Source: Bradyrhizobium diazoefficiens
GTDB lineage: Bacteria > Pseudomonadota > Alphaproteobacteria > Rhizobiales > Xanthobacteraceae
Assembly (NCBI RefSeq): GCF_016599855.1
Contig: NZ_CP067041.1
Span: 3,100,001 to 3,164,000 of the forward strand
Direction of reading: 5' to 3'
Length of the DNA: 64,000 nt
Of the stretch, positions 54,080 through 61,772 are shown piece by piece. Made by a program: the position numbers and the translations under genes. Position 1 is the stretch's first letter. Every line of letters begins with the position of its first letter. The notes under the pieces are model-generated. The model made no database searches. It had not been told where the DNA came from and saw only the letters and a list, made by a program, of their open reading frames with translations.

Positions 54080-55101
54080 ATTCCAAAGCCCTCACCAAGC
54101 TCGCGTCGGCCAGCGTCCTCACCTTGTCGCTTGCGCTTGGCGGATGCGCCACCAAGCTCAATCTCGAAGCGCCCTATGATGAGATGACCTTTGAGAAGGC
54201 GCTTCCGGACGCCGATCCGCCAGCCCCGGTACAAGTCGTCGAAACACCCAAGCTCCTGCCTTTGCCGGGCCAGTTGAAGCCCTTTCCAACAAAGGGTCCC
54301 AAGGAGGAAAAGCTGCCGCCCGAGCAAGCGATCGCAAAGGCGAACAAGGCGGCGCGGATGGAGCCGACGCGCGCCGGATACATCAACGCCATTCAGATCT
54401 ATCCCTGGACTGAAGGTGCGCTCTACCGGCTCTATGCAAGTCCGGAGAAGGTCTCGACCATCGCGCTGCAACCCGGCGAGGAATTGATCGACGTCTCCAC
54501 CGGCGATACAGTTCGCTGGGTGGTTGGAGATACCTCGAGCGGGCAGGGGAGCGTCCGGCGGGTTCACATCCTGGTCAAGCCAACGCTTCCGGACATCCAG
54601 ACCAACCTCGTGGTCCTGACTGACCGGCGGGCCTATCACCTCGAGCTCGTCTCGACCAAGCAGACCTACATGGCGTCCATCTCGTGGACGTATCCCACGG
54701 ACACGCTCGTCGCGCTCCACAAGCAGAACGTTGTCGCCCAGGAAAGCGAGGAGCGGATCGCCGATCGCGGTGTGCGGCTCGATAGCCTGAATTTCCGCTA
54801 CCGCATTGAAGGTGACGATCCGCCGTGGCGGCCGTTGCGCGCCTTCGATGACGGCCGCAAGGTGTATATCCAGATGCCGTCCGGCCTGTCGCAAGGAGAG
54901 GCGCCGCCCTTGTTCGTTGCCGGAGCCGATGGCCGGCCGAATCTCGTGAACTACCGGGTCCGCGGTTCCTACTACATCGTCGATCGGATGTTCGGTGCCG
55001 CCGAGCTTCGCCTTGGTGAAGGTCCGCAGCGCATCGTCCGGATCATCCGTATCGACGCGCGACCGGTGTCGCAGGCCTTCAGCACCGGGAGCGCCTCATG
55101 A
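54076..55101 (+). CDS. trbG: TrbG (VirB9-like) lipoprotein
   Basis: A 341-residue outer-membrane core component. The signal peptide ends in the lipobox LALGGC with Cys24 as the lipidation site. VirB9-type beta segments are visible (GALYRLYASPEKVSTIALQPGEELI, VHILVKPTLPDIQTNLVVLTDRR, RAFDDGRKVYIQMP). It forms the outer-membrane ring with TrbI. Overlaps trbI by four bases. Confidence 0.94.
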   Translation: MNSKALTKLASASVLTLSLALGGCATKLNLEAPYDEMTFEKALPDADPPAPVQVVETPKLLPLPGQLKPFPTKGPKEEKLPPEQAIAKANKAARMEPTRAGYINAIQIYPWTEGALYRLYASPEKVSTIALQPGEELIDVSTGDTVRWVVGDTSSGQGSVRRVHILVKPTLPDIQTNLVVLTDRRAYHLELVSTKQTYMASISWTYPTDTLVALHKQNVVAQESEERIADRGVRLDSLNFRYRIEGDDPPWRPLRAFDDGRKVYIQMPSGLSQGEAPPLFVAGADGRPNLVNYRVRGSYYIVDRMFGAAELRLGEGPQRIVRIIRIDARPVSQAFSTGSAS

Positions 55102-56375
55102 CGACAGAATTGGATCAGGATCCGGAGCCGCTTGAACTGCGAGCCCGTCCGCGGCCGGTTCGGCGCCTCAACAGGCGCGCGCTCATGATCGGCTGCGCGG
55201 TGGCCGCGCTGTTCATTGCTGGGGCCACCGTCATTGCGCTCCGACCGCACGCCTTCAAGCAGTCGGAGCGGACCGAGCTTTACAATACGGACCGCAAGCA
55301 GACGGCCGAAGGGTTGAGCAAGCTGCCGAAGTCCTATGAGGACCTGCCTCCGTCGACCCCGCGGCTTGGACCACCATCTCCCGGAGACATCGGTCGGGCC
55401 TTTGCCGAGAGCGAGAAGAAGAACGGCGTGGCGTCGGACACGGGCTTCCGGACCAATCCGGAGGAAGACGCCGAACGGGCTGAACGAATCCGGCAGACGC
55501 GGATAGCTCAGCAGGCAAAGGAGTCGGGACTGTTCTTCCGCCTGTCGGAGAAGCAGGACAAACGCAAGCAGGCTAGCACGACCGAAGTGCCTGCTGCTTC
55601 TCCGTCAGCGTTCCGGCCCCCGGCTGCCGATACAGGGCTGTCCGCGGCAGAGCTTGCCAAGACTGCCCAGGCAATGGTCGACCGATCGAGCGAGATTGTT
55701 CCCTCGTCGCAAGCGCGAAAGCTCGCCTTCGTGGGAGCGAAAGCCGACACGGAAACAACCAATCCTCATGCCCTTAAACCGGCACCGTCCACTTATGCCG
55801 TGATGGCGGGGTCGATCATCCCGGCAAGCCTCGTCACGGGACTGAATTCGGACTTGCCCGGGGCTACCATCGGCCAGGTCACCGAGAACGTCTATGATAC
55901 TGTGACCGGCGAGCATCTCTTGATCCCGCAGGGGACAAGGATCATGGGCAAGTACGATAGTGTCGTCGCCTTTGGCCAGAAGCGGGCGCTGGTCGTCTGG
56001 ACCAGACTTATCCTGCCAAACGGCAATTCGATCGTGATCGAGAACCTTCCCGCCACGGACGTTGCGGGCTACGCCGGGCTCGAGGACGAGGTGGACTTCC
56101 ACACCTGGCAATTGCTCAAGGGCGTAGCGCTAGCGACCTTGATCGGGGTAGGGACCCAGCTTTCGATCGGAAACGACGAGAGTGATCTCGTGAAGGCGTT
56201 GCGGGAAAGCGCGCAGCAGACGACGAACCGCGCGGGGCAGCGCTTGGTGGAGCGCGAGCTCGACGTGCAGCCCACGATTACGGTGCGGCCGGGTTGGCCC
56301 TTGCGGGTGATTGTTTCGAAAGATCTGGTGCTGAAGCCGTATCAGGACGTTCAGACTTTGGGGAAGGGCAGGTAG
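55098..56375 (+). CDS. trbI: TrbI (VirB10-like) conjugal transfer protein
   Basis: A 425-residue protein with a cytoplasmic tail, one transmembrane helix (LMIGCAVAALFIAGATVIAL), a Pro/charged linker and a C-terminal VirB10 domain (YAVMAGSIIPASLVTGLNSDLPG, VTGEHLLIPQGTRIMGKYDS, VVWTRLILPNGNSI). It spans both membranes and senses ATPase energy for gating. It closes the trb set; trbH is absent, as is common. Confidence 0.94.
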   Translation: MTTELDQDPEPLELRARPRPVRRLNRRALMIGCAVAALFIAGATVIALRPHAFKQSERTELYNTDRKQTAEGLSKLPKSYEDLPPSTPRLGPPSPGDIGRAFAESEKKNGVASDTGFRTNPEEDAERAERIRQTRIAQQAKESGLFFRLSEKQDKRKQASTTEVPAASPSAFRPPAADTGLSAAELAKTAQAMVDRSSEIVPSSQARKLAFVGAKADTETTNPHALKPAPSTYAVMAGSIIPASLVTGLNSDLPGATIGQVTENVYDTVTGEHLLIPQGTRIMGKYDSVVAFGQKRALVVWTRLILPNGNSIVIENLPATDVAGYAGLEDEVDFHTWQLLKGVALATLIGVGTQLSIGNDESDLVKALRESAQQTTNRAGQRLVERELDVQPTITVRPGWPLRVIVSKDLVLKPYQDVQTLGKGR

Positions 56376-56378
56376 AGG

Positions 56379-56600
56379 ATGAAGCTTGCGAAGCTACCTG
56401 ATCGGACGCCGGTGAAGATGAACGTTGTGCTTACGCCAGGCCTGGCGCAACGGCTGCGCGAGTATGCTGCGTTCTATTCAGAAACCTACGGCAACAAGGA
56501 GGAAGTAGCTGAGCTGATACCGTTTATGCTCGAAGCATTTCTTGATGGTGACCCGCATTTTCGTCGATCAAAAAGGAAGGCCAGCGATATCCCGGGCTAG
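56379..56600 (+). CDS. DUF2274 protein, end of the trb operon
   Basis: A 73-residue protein: KLAKLPDRTPVKMNVVLTPGLAQRLREYAAFYSETYG and FMLEAFLDGD match DUF2274, which nearly always follows trbI in rhizobial elements. It may contain a ribbon-helix-helix-like DNA-binding fold. It starts four bases after trbI and ends facing the next gene, at the right edge of the transfer operon. Confidence 0.88.
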   Translation: MKLAKLPDRTPVKMNVVLTPGLAQRLREYAAFYSETYGNKEEVAELIPFMLEAFLDGDPHFRRSKRKASDIPG

Positions 56601-56601
56601 C

Positions 56602-56976
56602 TCAGGTTCTCCTCGACGTCAGAGACTCAATTGCATGCTCTACAGCGAGGACAGACTGTTGAAGTCGTTTCAAAAGAGATTGTAGATCAGTAATCGCTGG
56701 TTCCTCCATTCGGAGGCTATCCTCTGCCAACAATGTCAATACTAGTTCGTCCAAAGGAATGATATTCCGCCGAGAGTGAATGTCAGACACGATAATTCTG
56801 CCATCACACGACATAGACATGTCGATGGAAAGGCCGGCGCCGATAGTCTGCTCAAGCAGGCTTGCGGGTATTTCTAGTGAACTGATTGTCTCCCCACTGG
56901 TGACGGTCCGGTAACCAACCCGGCACATCTCCTCGCACTGCTCAACAAAGGGTTCGATCTGTACGGCTGGGTACAC
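56602..56976 (-). CDS. Hypothetical protein, lower GC than neighbours
   Basis: A 124-residue soluble protein with no recognised family. The GTG start at 56976 has AGGTG about five bases upstream. Visible features are a beta-rich centre (GLSIDMSMSCDGRIIVSDIHSRRNIIPLDELVL) and a C-terminal helix with heptad-like leucines (ITDLQSLLKRLQQSVLAVEHAIESL). GC content is clearly below the trb genes, suggesting separate acquisition. It is convergent with the DUF2274 gene. Confidence 0.6.
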   Translation of the reverse strand: MYPAVQIEPFVEQCEEMCRVGYRTVTSGETISSLEIPASLLEQTIGAGLSIDMSMSCDGRIIVSDIHSRRNIIPLDELVLTLLAEDSLRMEEPAITDLQSLLKRLQQSVLAVEHAIESLTSRRT

Positions 56977-57030
56977 TGGGCACCTGCGTCTAGCTAGGGG
57001 GCGTTCATCCTACCCTGTATCATTTTTTAT

Positions 57031-57041
57031 GACTCATAGTC
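57031..57041. promoter_or_regulatory. C-box-like palindrome upstream of XRE regulator
   Basis: GACTCATAGTC is a perfect match to the GACT-N3-AGTC operator used by restriction-modification controller (C) proteins. It lies two bases before the first ATG (57043) and 38 bases before the preferred start (57079), in AT-rich DNA with TATCAT at 57019-57024. Self-regulation of the following gene is likely. Only one clear copy is seen, whereas classic C operons have two. Confidence 0.65.
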
Positions 57042-57078
57042 TATGGGCGAAAGCGGCCGGTTCTTCTGCTTTGCTTGG

Positions 57079-57318
57079 ATGCGACTGCAGGACCGAGTCG
57101 GGCTAAACATTCAGGACTTGCGCCGGGCGAAAAAGCTCAGCCAAGAGGAGGTCGCTCATATTGCCGAGATTCACCAGACCTACCTGAGCGGCGTCGAGAC
57201 CGGAAAGCGAAATGCGTCCTTGCTGGTATTGGAACGTATTGCTAAGGCGCTCGGGGTCGATGCCGAGGAACTATTTCGTCGAAGGCGACCTGTCCAAAAG
57301 AAGCTATCAGGTCCGTAA
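57079..57318 (+). CDS. XRE-family small regulator, C-protein-like
   Basis: A 79-residue single-domain HTH protein (NIQDLRRAKKLSQEEVAHIAEIHQTYLSGVETGKRNASLLVLERIAKALGV), the size and pattern of restriction-modification controller proteins. The ATG at 57079 is preferred by length; an ATG at 57043, adjoining the C-box, would add 12 residues (MGESGRFFCFAW). No restriction or modification gene is adjacent; the next genes are a protease and unknown proteins. Its final codons (CCG TAA) run into a tRNA-like fragment. Confidence 0.8.
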   Translation: MRLQDRVGLNIQDLRRAKKLSQEEVAHIAEIHQTYLSGVETGKRNASLLVLERIAKALGVDAEELFRRRRPVQKKLSGP

Positions 57319-57355
57319 CCGGGAGGTTGCGGGTTCGAACCAAGCCTTCCGCACC
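57305..57355 (+). other. tRNA 3'-end-like fragment, possible attachment site remnant
   Basis: The bases GGTTGCGGGTTCGAAC (57325-57340) followed by CAAGCCTTCCGCACC resemble the T arm, acceptor 3' strand and near-CCA end of a tRNA. Only three of five T-stem pairs form, no matching 5' half is present upstream, and the end reads ACCC rather than ACCA. A 3' fragment of a tRNA at a gene-block boundary is the usual footprint of tRNA-site integration. Confidence 0.4.
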
Positions 57356-57534
57356 CGTTCTTAGGTCTTTTGGTTGATGAGTGGCTCCGGAGCGATCTTC
57401 CCGACGAAGGTACCCAGACGCGCTGCGGCCCGGTGCTGCGATTGCGGCGACGCCGAGTAGAGCCACCAGGGAAAGAGGATGTCTCCCGACTGATTTGCTT
57501 GCCGTGCCGCCGAACTTGCTTATCTTTGCGCGGC

Positions 57535-58389
57535 ATGACCCGCCTGATCATCCCCACGCCACTCGAGCACCTTGCGCCCTCTGAGGCGCCGCAGCCCTTC
57601 ACGCCGGAATGGCTGAACGGCCTCAGCGAGGAGGGCCGGAAATCGTCAGAGATGCTGGAATTCCACCGGCGCATGCTCGACAGTGGCGCTGAGCACGTCA
57701 CCTGCCTTGTGTGGCGCTATCAGTCGAAGACGATTGAGACGCCGCTTCTGGCTCGCCAGGGCTCGATGTTCTTTCTCGATTGCGGGCGGGGGCCTTTCGC
57801 GGTGTCGGCCGGACATGTCTTCGAGCAATTCGTCGAGGATCGGGCCAAGCGCCGGATGAGAAGCTGTCAGATCGCCAATATCCCGTTCAACCCCGAGGAA
57901 AGGCTGATCACCTGGGGCAGGGATCTCGGACTCGACATCGCAACATTCCGGGTCACGCCCGAGGAGATTGCCGCAACTGGCAAGAAGGTCGTGCAGGGTA
58001 TCGACGGCGCATGGCCTGCGCCACCGGACCAGGGTGTGGGCGTGTTTTTCGGCGGCTTTCCAGGCGCCGAGCGCGATCAGATCGGGCCGCACGAGATGGT
58101 CTTCGGCCTCCATCGGGCCATCCAGCGGTTGACCAGTTTCACCGAGCATCAGCTCTGCTGCCAGTTCGCGCGCGAAGACTGGATCGATACGGGTGGAATG
58201 GGATTGCCGCCGGTGGGCTATGATCTCGGCGGGATCTCGGGCGGGCCCATGCTTCAGCCGGTTTTCGTTGATGGCGCCTGGAGCTGGCGGCTGTTGGGCG
58301 TGATCTCGGAAGCGATCAGCGTGGAAGGTTTCGAGCGGGTCACGGCCGTGCGAGCTCACTATATTCTGCCGGACGGGCGTATCGGCTGA
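57535..58389 (+). CDS. Trypsin-like serine protease domain protein
   Basis: A 284-residue soluble protein with a full catalytic triad pattern: His94 in VSAGHVFEQF, Asp134 in LGLDIATF and Ser235 in GGISGGPML. No signal peptide or other domain is evident, so it should act in the cytoplasm. There is no ribosome site before the ATG at 57535; TATCTT lies about 14 bases upstream with TTGCCG at suitable distance, so the mRNA may be leaderless. Trypsin-like domains are common effectors in bacterial defence systems; whether this one has partners is unknown. Confidence 0.78.
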   Translation: MTRLIIPTPLEHLAPSEAPQPFTPEWLNGLSEEGRKSSEMLEFHRRMLDSGAEHVTCLVWRYQSKTIETPLLARQGSMFFLDCGRGPFAVSAGHVFEQFVEDRAKRRMRSCQIANIPFNPEERLITWGRDLGLDIATFRVTPEEIAATGKKVVQGIDGAWPAPPDQGVGVFFGGFPGAERDQIGPHEMVFGLHRAIQRLTSFTEHQLCCQFAREDWIDTGGMGLPPVGYDLGGISGGPMLQPVFVDGAWSWRLLGVISEAISVEGFERVTAVRAHYILPDGRIG

Positions 58390-58647
58390 TGACGAGAGGA
58401 AATTCCTGCACATGTGCTCCGAGGTCGCCGTCGCCGCTTTGCTTGCCGCCGCTAGGCTAGCGCCGATGACCGGGGCTGGTCCTTCACAGGCCGACGGCGG
58501 GAAAGGGATCACTCGTTCTGCGCAAGCCCTTGCCAGTAAGAATGGGGAGGCGCCCCCGTCGCTTGCCCTGTCCTTGAGGGCGCCGCAGGCCCCGACTTAG
58601 AAGAGAGTGCCGAACGGCGGCAAAAACAGGTAACTCTTTAACTCGCC

Positions 58648-59373
58648 ATGACCAGCCAACTAAAGCCCGACGAACAATTCGTCATCCGCGCTCTCGCGGA
58701 GCACCTTAGCGCAACGTGGTCGGTGGGCGAGGATCCACCCGATTCCTATTTGACTATTGGTGCGGAAAAGGTCGCGGTGGAGATATCGACGCTGACACAA
58801 CACGTCGTCAGTGAGCGCGGCGGCATGAAACCCCGCCTTTCTGAAGATTCAACTGCTTTCTGGCTGGCCGACGAATTGAACGGAGACTTACTGAACGCTA
58901 TTCCCGACGAGCGAATGGTCATATTGACACTGCGAGCGCCCATTTTGAAAGCGCGACAGACAAAGGAGAAGCTCAAGAACAGGATCACGCGCCTCCTGGC
59001 GAGCAGCATGGATCAGACAATTGATGTCGAAGAAGATATTCTCGGAAACCCTATTGGCATTCAGCTCAGCGCATATGATGGTCATGACCCAAGGAAGGTA
59101 CATGCAGCCGTCATCAACCGAAAATCTGATCCCCGGATAACATTGAACGCCCGGCTCGTATTGGAAGAGAGAATTGTCACGAAGACCGGTAAGTGCGATG
59201 TGTTGGCTTCCAATGGTCCTGTCTGGCTTGCCTTATTCAACGACTACTTTCTTGCCGACGACGAGACCTACAAGCTCGCGCTCACGCAGATTGAGCACCC
59301 TCATGTCTTTGAAAAGATATTCCTGATATCGGGAAGGGCGACCGTAACGACCCTGTACGCAAGGGCGGTTTGA
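58648..59373 (+). CDS. Hypothetical protein
   Basis: A 241-residue soluble protein with no recognised family. The N terminus (FVIRALAEHL..PPDSYLTIGAEKVAVEISTL) contains an Asp...Glu pattern reminiscent of a PD-(D/E)xK-like core but lacks the usual Lys. A basic helix (KARQTKEKLKNRITRLL) lies in the middle and EHPHVFEKIFLISGRATVTTLY at the end. It is 258 bases after the protease gene, in a separate transcription context. Confidence 0.6.
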   Translation: MTSQLKPDEQFVIRALAEHLSATWSVGEDPPDSYLTIGAEKVAVEISTLTQHVVSERGGMKPRLSEDSTAFWLADELNGDLLNAIPDERMVILTLRAPILKARQTKEKLKNRITRLLASSMDQTIDVEEDILGNPIGIQLSAYDGHDPRKVHAAVINRKSDPRITLNARLVLEERIVTKTGKCDVLASNGPVWLALFNDYFLADDETYKLALTQIEHPHVFEKIFLISGRATVTTLYARAV

Positions 59374-59619
59374 AGATCGTCTTGTCCTAGCGTGAGGGAT
59401 CGTTACCGGATGGCCGAGACCCGGCATCCGGTCTCCGGGATCTGCGGGGGCTCGGGGCACGTAGCACCTAGAGCCCGACCGGCGAAGCCCGGGCACGCCC
59501 AAAAACCGCCGCTGTGCAGCTCGTTTGAAGTACGTTTGTGGTGTGCTGAGGCCTGGAAACATACAGTGTGGCACTGCTATTCTCGGGATAGCTATAGATA
59601 ATGAGCGAGCCGAAGGAAC

Positions 59620-60021
59620 ATGACGGGAGAGGCCATACCGCAAAGTAATGCGAAAGTTGTGCGCTATTATCACGGAGGCAATCGGGGGCTTAAAGTTGGC
59701 CAGTGCATCTTGCCAGCCTCAGAGACCGGCAAAGAGTCAGCCTCCGATTTTGGCGCGGGGAAGCTTCATCGGAAGGATCGCGTTTATGTCAGCGTGGCGC
59801 TGGAGCATGCTCAGTTCTTTGCTTCAGGCAGCAAAACGCCGGTGGTCTATGAAGTTGAGCCCGAAGGCGAGATTGAGCCTGATCCGGATTGCAAGACGGG
59901 CGTCTCGTTCGCCTGCCAAAAGGCGAAAGTGGTTGGTGTTCACAATATCCGCGGCAAGACGGTAAAGAAGTTTAAGAAGATGATGGTGGCCCAGTCGCAT
60001 GCGCGCCGGAAGATGGCTTGA
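59620..60021 (+). CDS. Arr-like ADP-ribosyltransferase domain protein
   Basis: A 133-residue single-domain protein resembling rifampin ADP-ribosyltransferase (Arr). His18 in RYYHGGNRGLKVGQ, Tyr56 in RVYVSVALEHAQFF and Asp88 in VYEVEPEGEIEPDPD correspond to the Arr His-Tyr-Asp set. The C terminus is short and Lys-rich (KTVKKFKKMM). The ATG at 59620 has AAGGA upstream. The following nuclease-like gene overlaps by four bases. It could modify rifamycins, or act as a toxin or defence effector on nucleic acid or protein; the genetic linkage favours the latter. Confidence 0.75.
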   Translation: MTGEAIPQSNAKVVRYYHGGNRGLKVGQCILPASETGKESASDFGAGKLHRKDRVYVSVALEHAQFFASGSKTPVVYEVEPEGEIEPDPDCKTGVSFACQKAKVVGVHNIRGKTVKKFKKMMVAQSHARRKMA

Positions 60022-60818
60022 GCAGGCAGATCATATCGTGGCTGACAATAGCGGCGTGCGTCTGCATATTCATCGTTGCTGTGATGTGGCGGCGGAGCAA
60101 AGAATTCATGTTTCGAAAAGAGCTTCCGCGCATCTATGAACTACGTGATCTGCTTTCGACGCCGTTGCCTCCGGACGGCTATTTTCGCAATCTCGATCAA
60201 TCCTTGACCGAAATCCCCCAGAAGCTCAGGCAGTATCGGGACATCGAGCAAGAATTACAGGGGCTCGATGAGAAGGCGTGGGCCTTCCTAAAGTCGGAGG
60301 CCGTTCCGCGCTTGACGGCGCATGATCCGGCGCGTGGATGGCAGTCGCTCTTTGACATTCTCAATCAGGCTAAAGCCTACAACCATCTCAAGCGTTCCGG
60401 ATGCACGGAGATTGCTTTCATCCCGCCTTCGCGGGTCAAAGGGAAGCAAACGCCAGATTTGAAGGCCGTATCGAATGCGTCTCCCGTTCTTTGCGAGGTG
60501 AAGACGATCAATATCTCCCAGAAAGAAGCGGAGCGCCGACGAACTGGCGGGGTCGGAAGCAGCAGCGATCGCCTGGAGGATGGCTTCTTCAACAAGCTGA
60601 CCTCCGACCTTACGCAGGCAAGGAGCCAGATGCTGGCCTACGATCAGGGCGCCGCGGCCCAGAAGATTGTCTATGTCATCGTGAACTTCGACGACTCTCT
60701 GCATGAATATGCCGACAGATATCAAATCCTGATCGATGAGTTCGTTGCGACGAATCCGGTGCCGGACCTCATGATCGTGTTCGACATCAAGCCGCCTTTT
60801 TACGGGGCCATGCGCTAG
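60018..60818 (+). CDS. Membrane-anchored PD-(D/E)xK-like nuclease, coupled to Arr-like gene
   Basis: A 266-residue protein with an N-terminal transmembrane helix (about residues 5-23), a coiled-coil-like stretch (about 60-90) and a C-terminal segment with Asp147, Glu160 and Lys162 in TPDLKAVSNASPVLCEVKT, the D...ExK pattern of restriction-endonuclease-like folds. The TTG start overlaps the stop of the Arr-like gene, with GGAAG just upstream. The pair looks like a two-gene system: an ADP-ribosyltransferase and a membrane-tethered nuclease. No close family recognised. Confidence 0.65.
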   Translation: MSRQIISWLTIAACVCIFIVAVMWRRSKEFMFRKELPRIYELRDLLSTPLPPDGYFRNLDQSLTEIPQKLRQYRDIEQELQGLDEKAWAFLKSEAVPRLTAHDPARGWQSLFDILNQAKAYNHLKRSGCTEIAFIPPSRVKGKQTPDLKAVSNASPVLCEVKTINISQKEAERRRTGGVGSSSDRLEDGFFNKLTSDLTQARSQMLAYDQGAAAQKIVYVIVNFDDSLHEYADRYQILIDEFVATNPVPDLMIVFDIKPPFYGAMR

Positions 60819-60821
60819 GCA

Positions 60822-61721
60822 CTATCCGGCGGCGGTCGCAACAGCGCTCGTACCGGCCGCTTCAGCGGCCAATTGCGCGAGTGCCGTCTTTTCATCGAAC
60901 TGCTTGGCATGCTGATGATAGACCTTCAGGAGATCGCTCGTCGTCTCGTACAGTTCGTTCGCCTTTTTGTCGGCGGATAGAAAACCGTCAAAGTAGGTCG
61001 CATAGGCCACAAGCATCGCATCGACGAGGTGGTTGCGAATCTTCTCGGCTGATGCGCCTCCCGGGCCACCCTCTTTGATGCAACGCAGCGCCACAACATA
61101 ACCGGCAACGGCATACCGGAAGAGAAACGCATTCGGGAGCTGCTTGAACTTGGGCGGTTGCTTTCCGTAGGGATGTACCGCAAAGAACCCGAGGGTCAGC
61201 TTCAGGATTTCACCGGTTATCTTTGCCAACAATTCCACTGAAATCGGCTCGCCTTTTCTCAGGACGGCGAGTTCGGCATCGGTGTATTGTTTCGCATGCT
61301 CAGCGATATTGGCTGCGTAGGTTTCCTGCCCCTTGGCGATTGTCGCCAGCTCTGCGATTGCACCATCGCATTTCACAGCGAGTTGCTTCCGGGCCGGTTC
61401 GTCCCCGTCCCTTGCCTGCTTGATCTTGTCGCAGAAGAGCGGGAAGGCCGACGTTTGCCCCGCATCAATGAGACGGCGTTGCAGTCCGCGGCTTCGGGGG
61501 CGAGAGCGCAGGCCGCCGACGGCGCGCGTCGTCTTAAGGGCAACAATCTGTTTGGGACGCTCGGATAGAAGTTGAAACTGTTGCGCAACCAAAGCTGGAT
61601 CGCGAGGTTTTAGTGCCTCCATGATCACAAAATCAGGAAGGACGGCAACGTTGGCCGCGTCTGCGAGATAACCCTTCAACTCATCCGACTTGAGCGAATT
61701 CGTATCGACGACTTTGCGCAT
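60822..61721 (-). CDS. PIN-like domain protein
   Basis: A 299-residue protein with PIN-domain acidic residues at the expected places: Asp6 in KVVDTNSL, Glu35 in FVIMEALK, and Asp234, Asp245 and Asp251 in HLVDAMLVAYATYFDGFLSADKK. Between these is a long helical insertion (residues about 100-200). PIN domains are Mg-dependent RNases. It lies 51 bases after the DUF4238 gene on the same strand and ends three bases from the convergent nuclease gene. Likely the RNase effector of a two-gene system. Confidence 0.68.
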   Translation of the reverse strand: MRKVVDTNSLKSDELKGYLADAANVAVLPDFVIMEALKPRDPALVAQQFQLLSERPKQIVALKTTRAVGGLRSRPRSRGLQRRLIDAGQTSAFPLFCDKIKQARDGDEPARKQLAVKCDGAIAELATIAKGQETYAANIAEHAKQYTDAELAVLRKGEPISVELLAKITGEILKLTLGFFAVHPYGKQPPKFKQLPNAFLFRYAVAGYVVALRCIKEGGPGGASAEKIRNHLVDAMLVAYATYFDGFLSADKKANELYETTSDLLKVYHQHAKQFDEKTALAQLAAEAAGTSAVATAAG

Positions 61722-61772
61722 CTGGAAATATCTCGTGATTAAAAAGTGAGATCGTTTGCAAGGCGTTTTGGG

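Larger units (their letters stand above)
23484..57355. mobile_element. Transfer and maintenance module of an integrative conjugative element (ends unproven)
   Basis: The span holds quorum-sensing genes, ArdC, ParB, a helicase-methyltransferase, a Toprim protein, TraF, relaxase, TraG and a nearly complete trb mating-pore set, all typical of Rhizobiales integrative elements. No integrase, replication initiator or par ATPase gene was found in the window, so integration is inferred from the accessory genes. The right limit is set arbitrarily at the tRNA 3'-end-like fragment near 57305-57355; the left limit is the first quorum-sensing gene. Confidence 0.6.

Noticed and set aside
59405..59432. 8-bp inverted repeat ACCGGATG/CATCCGGT after the 241-residue gene
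   Set aside because: No T run and a GC-rich context; too weak alone to call a terminator.
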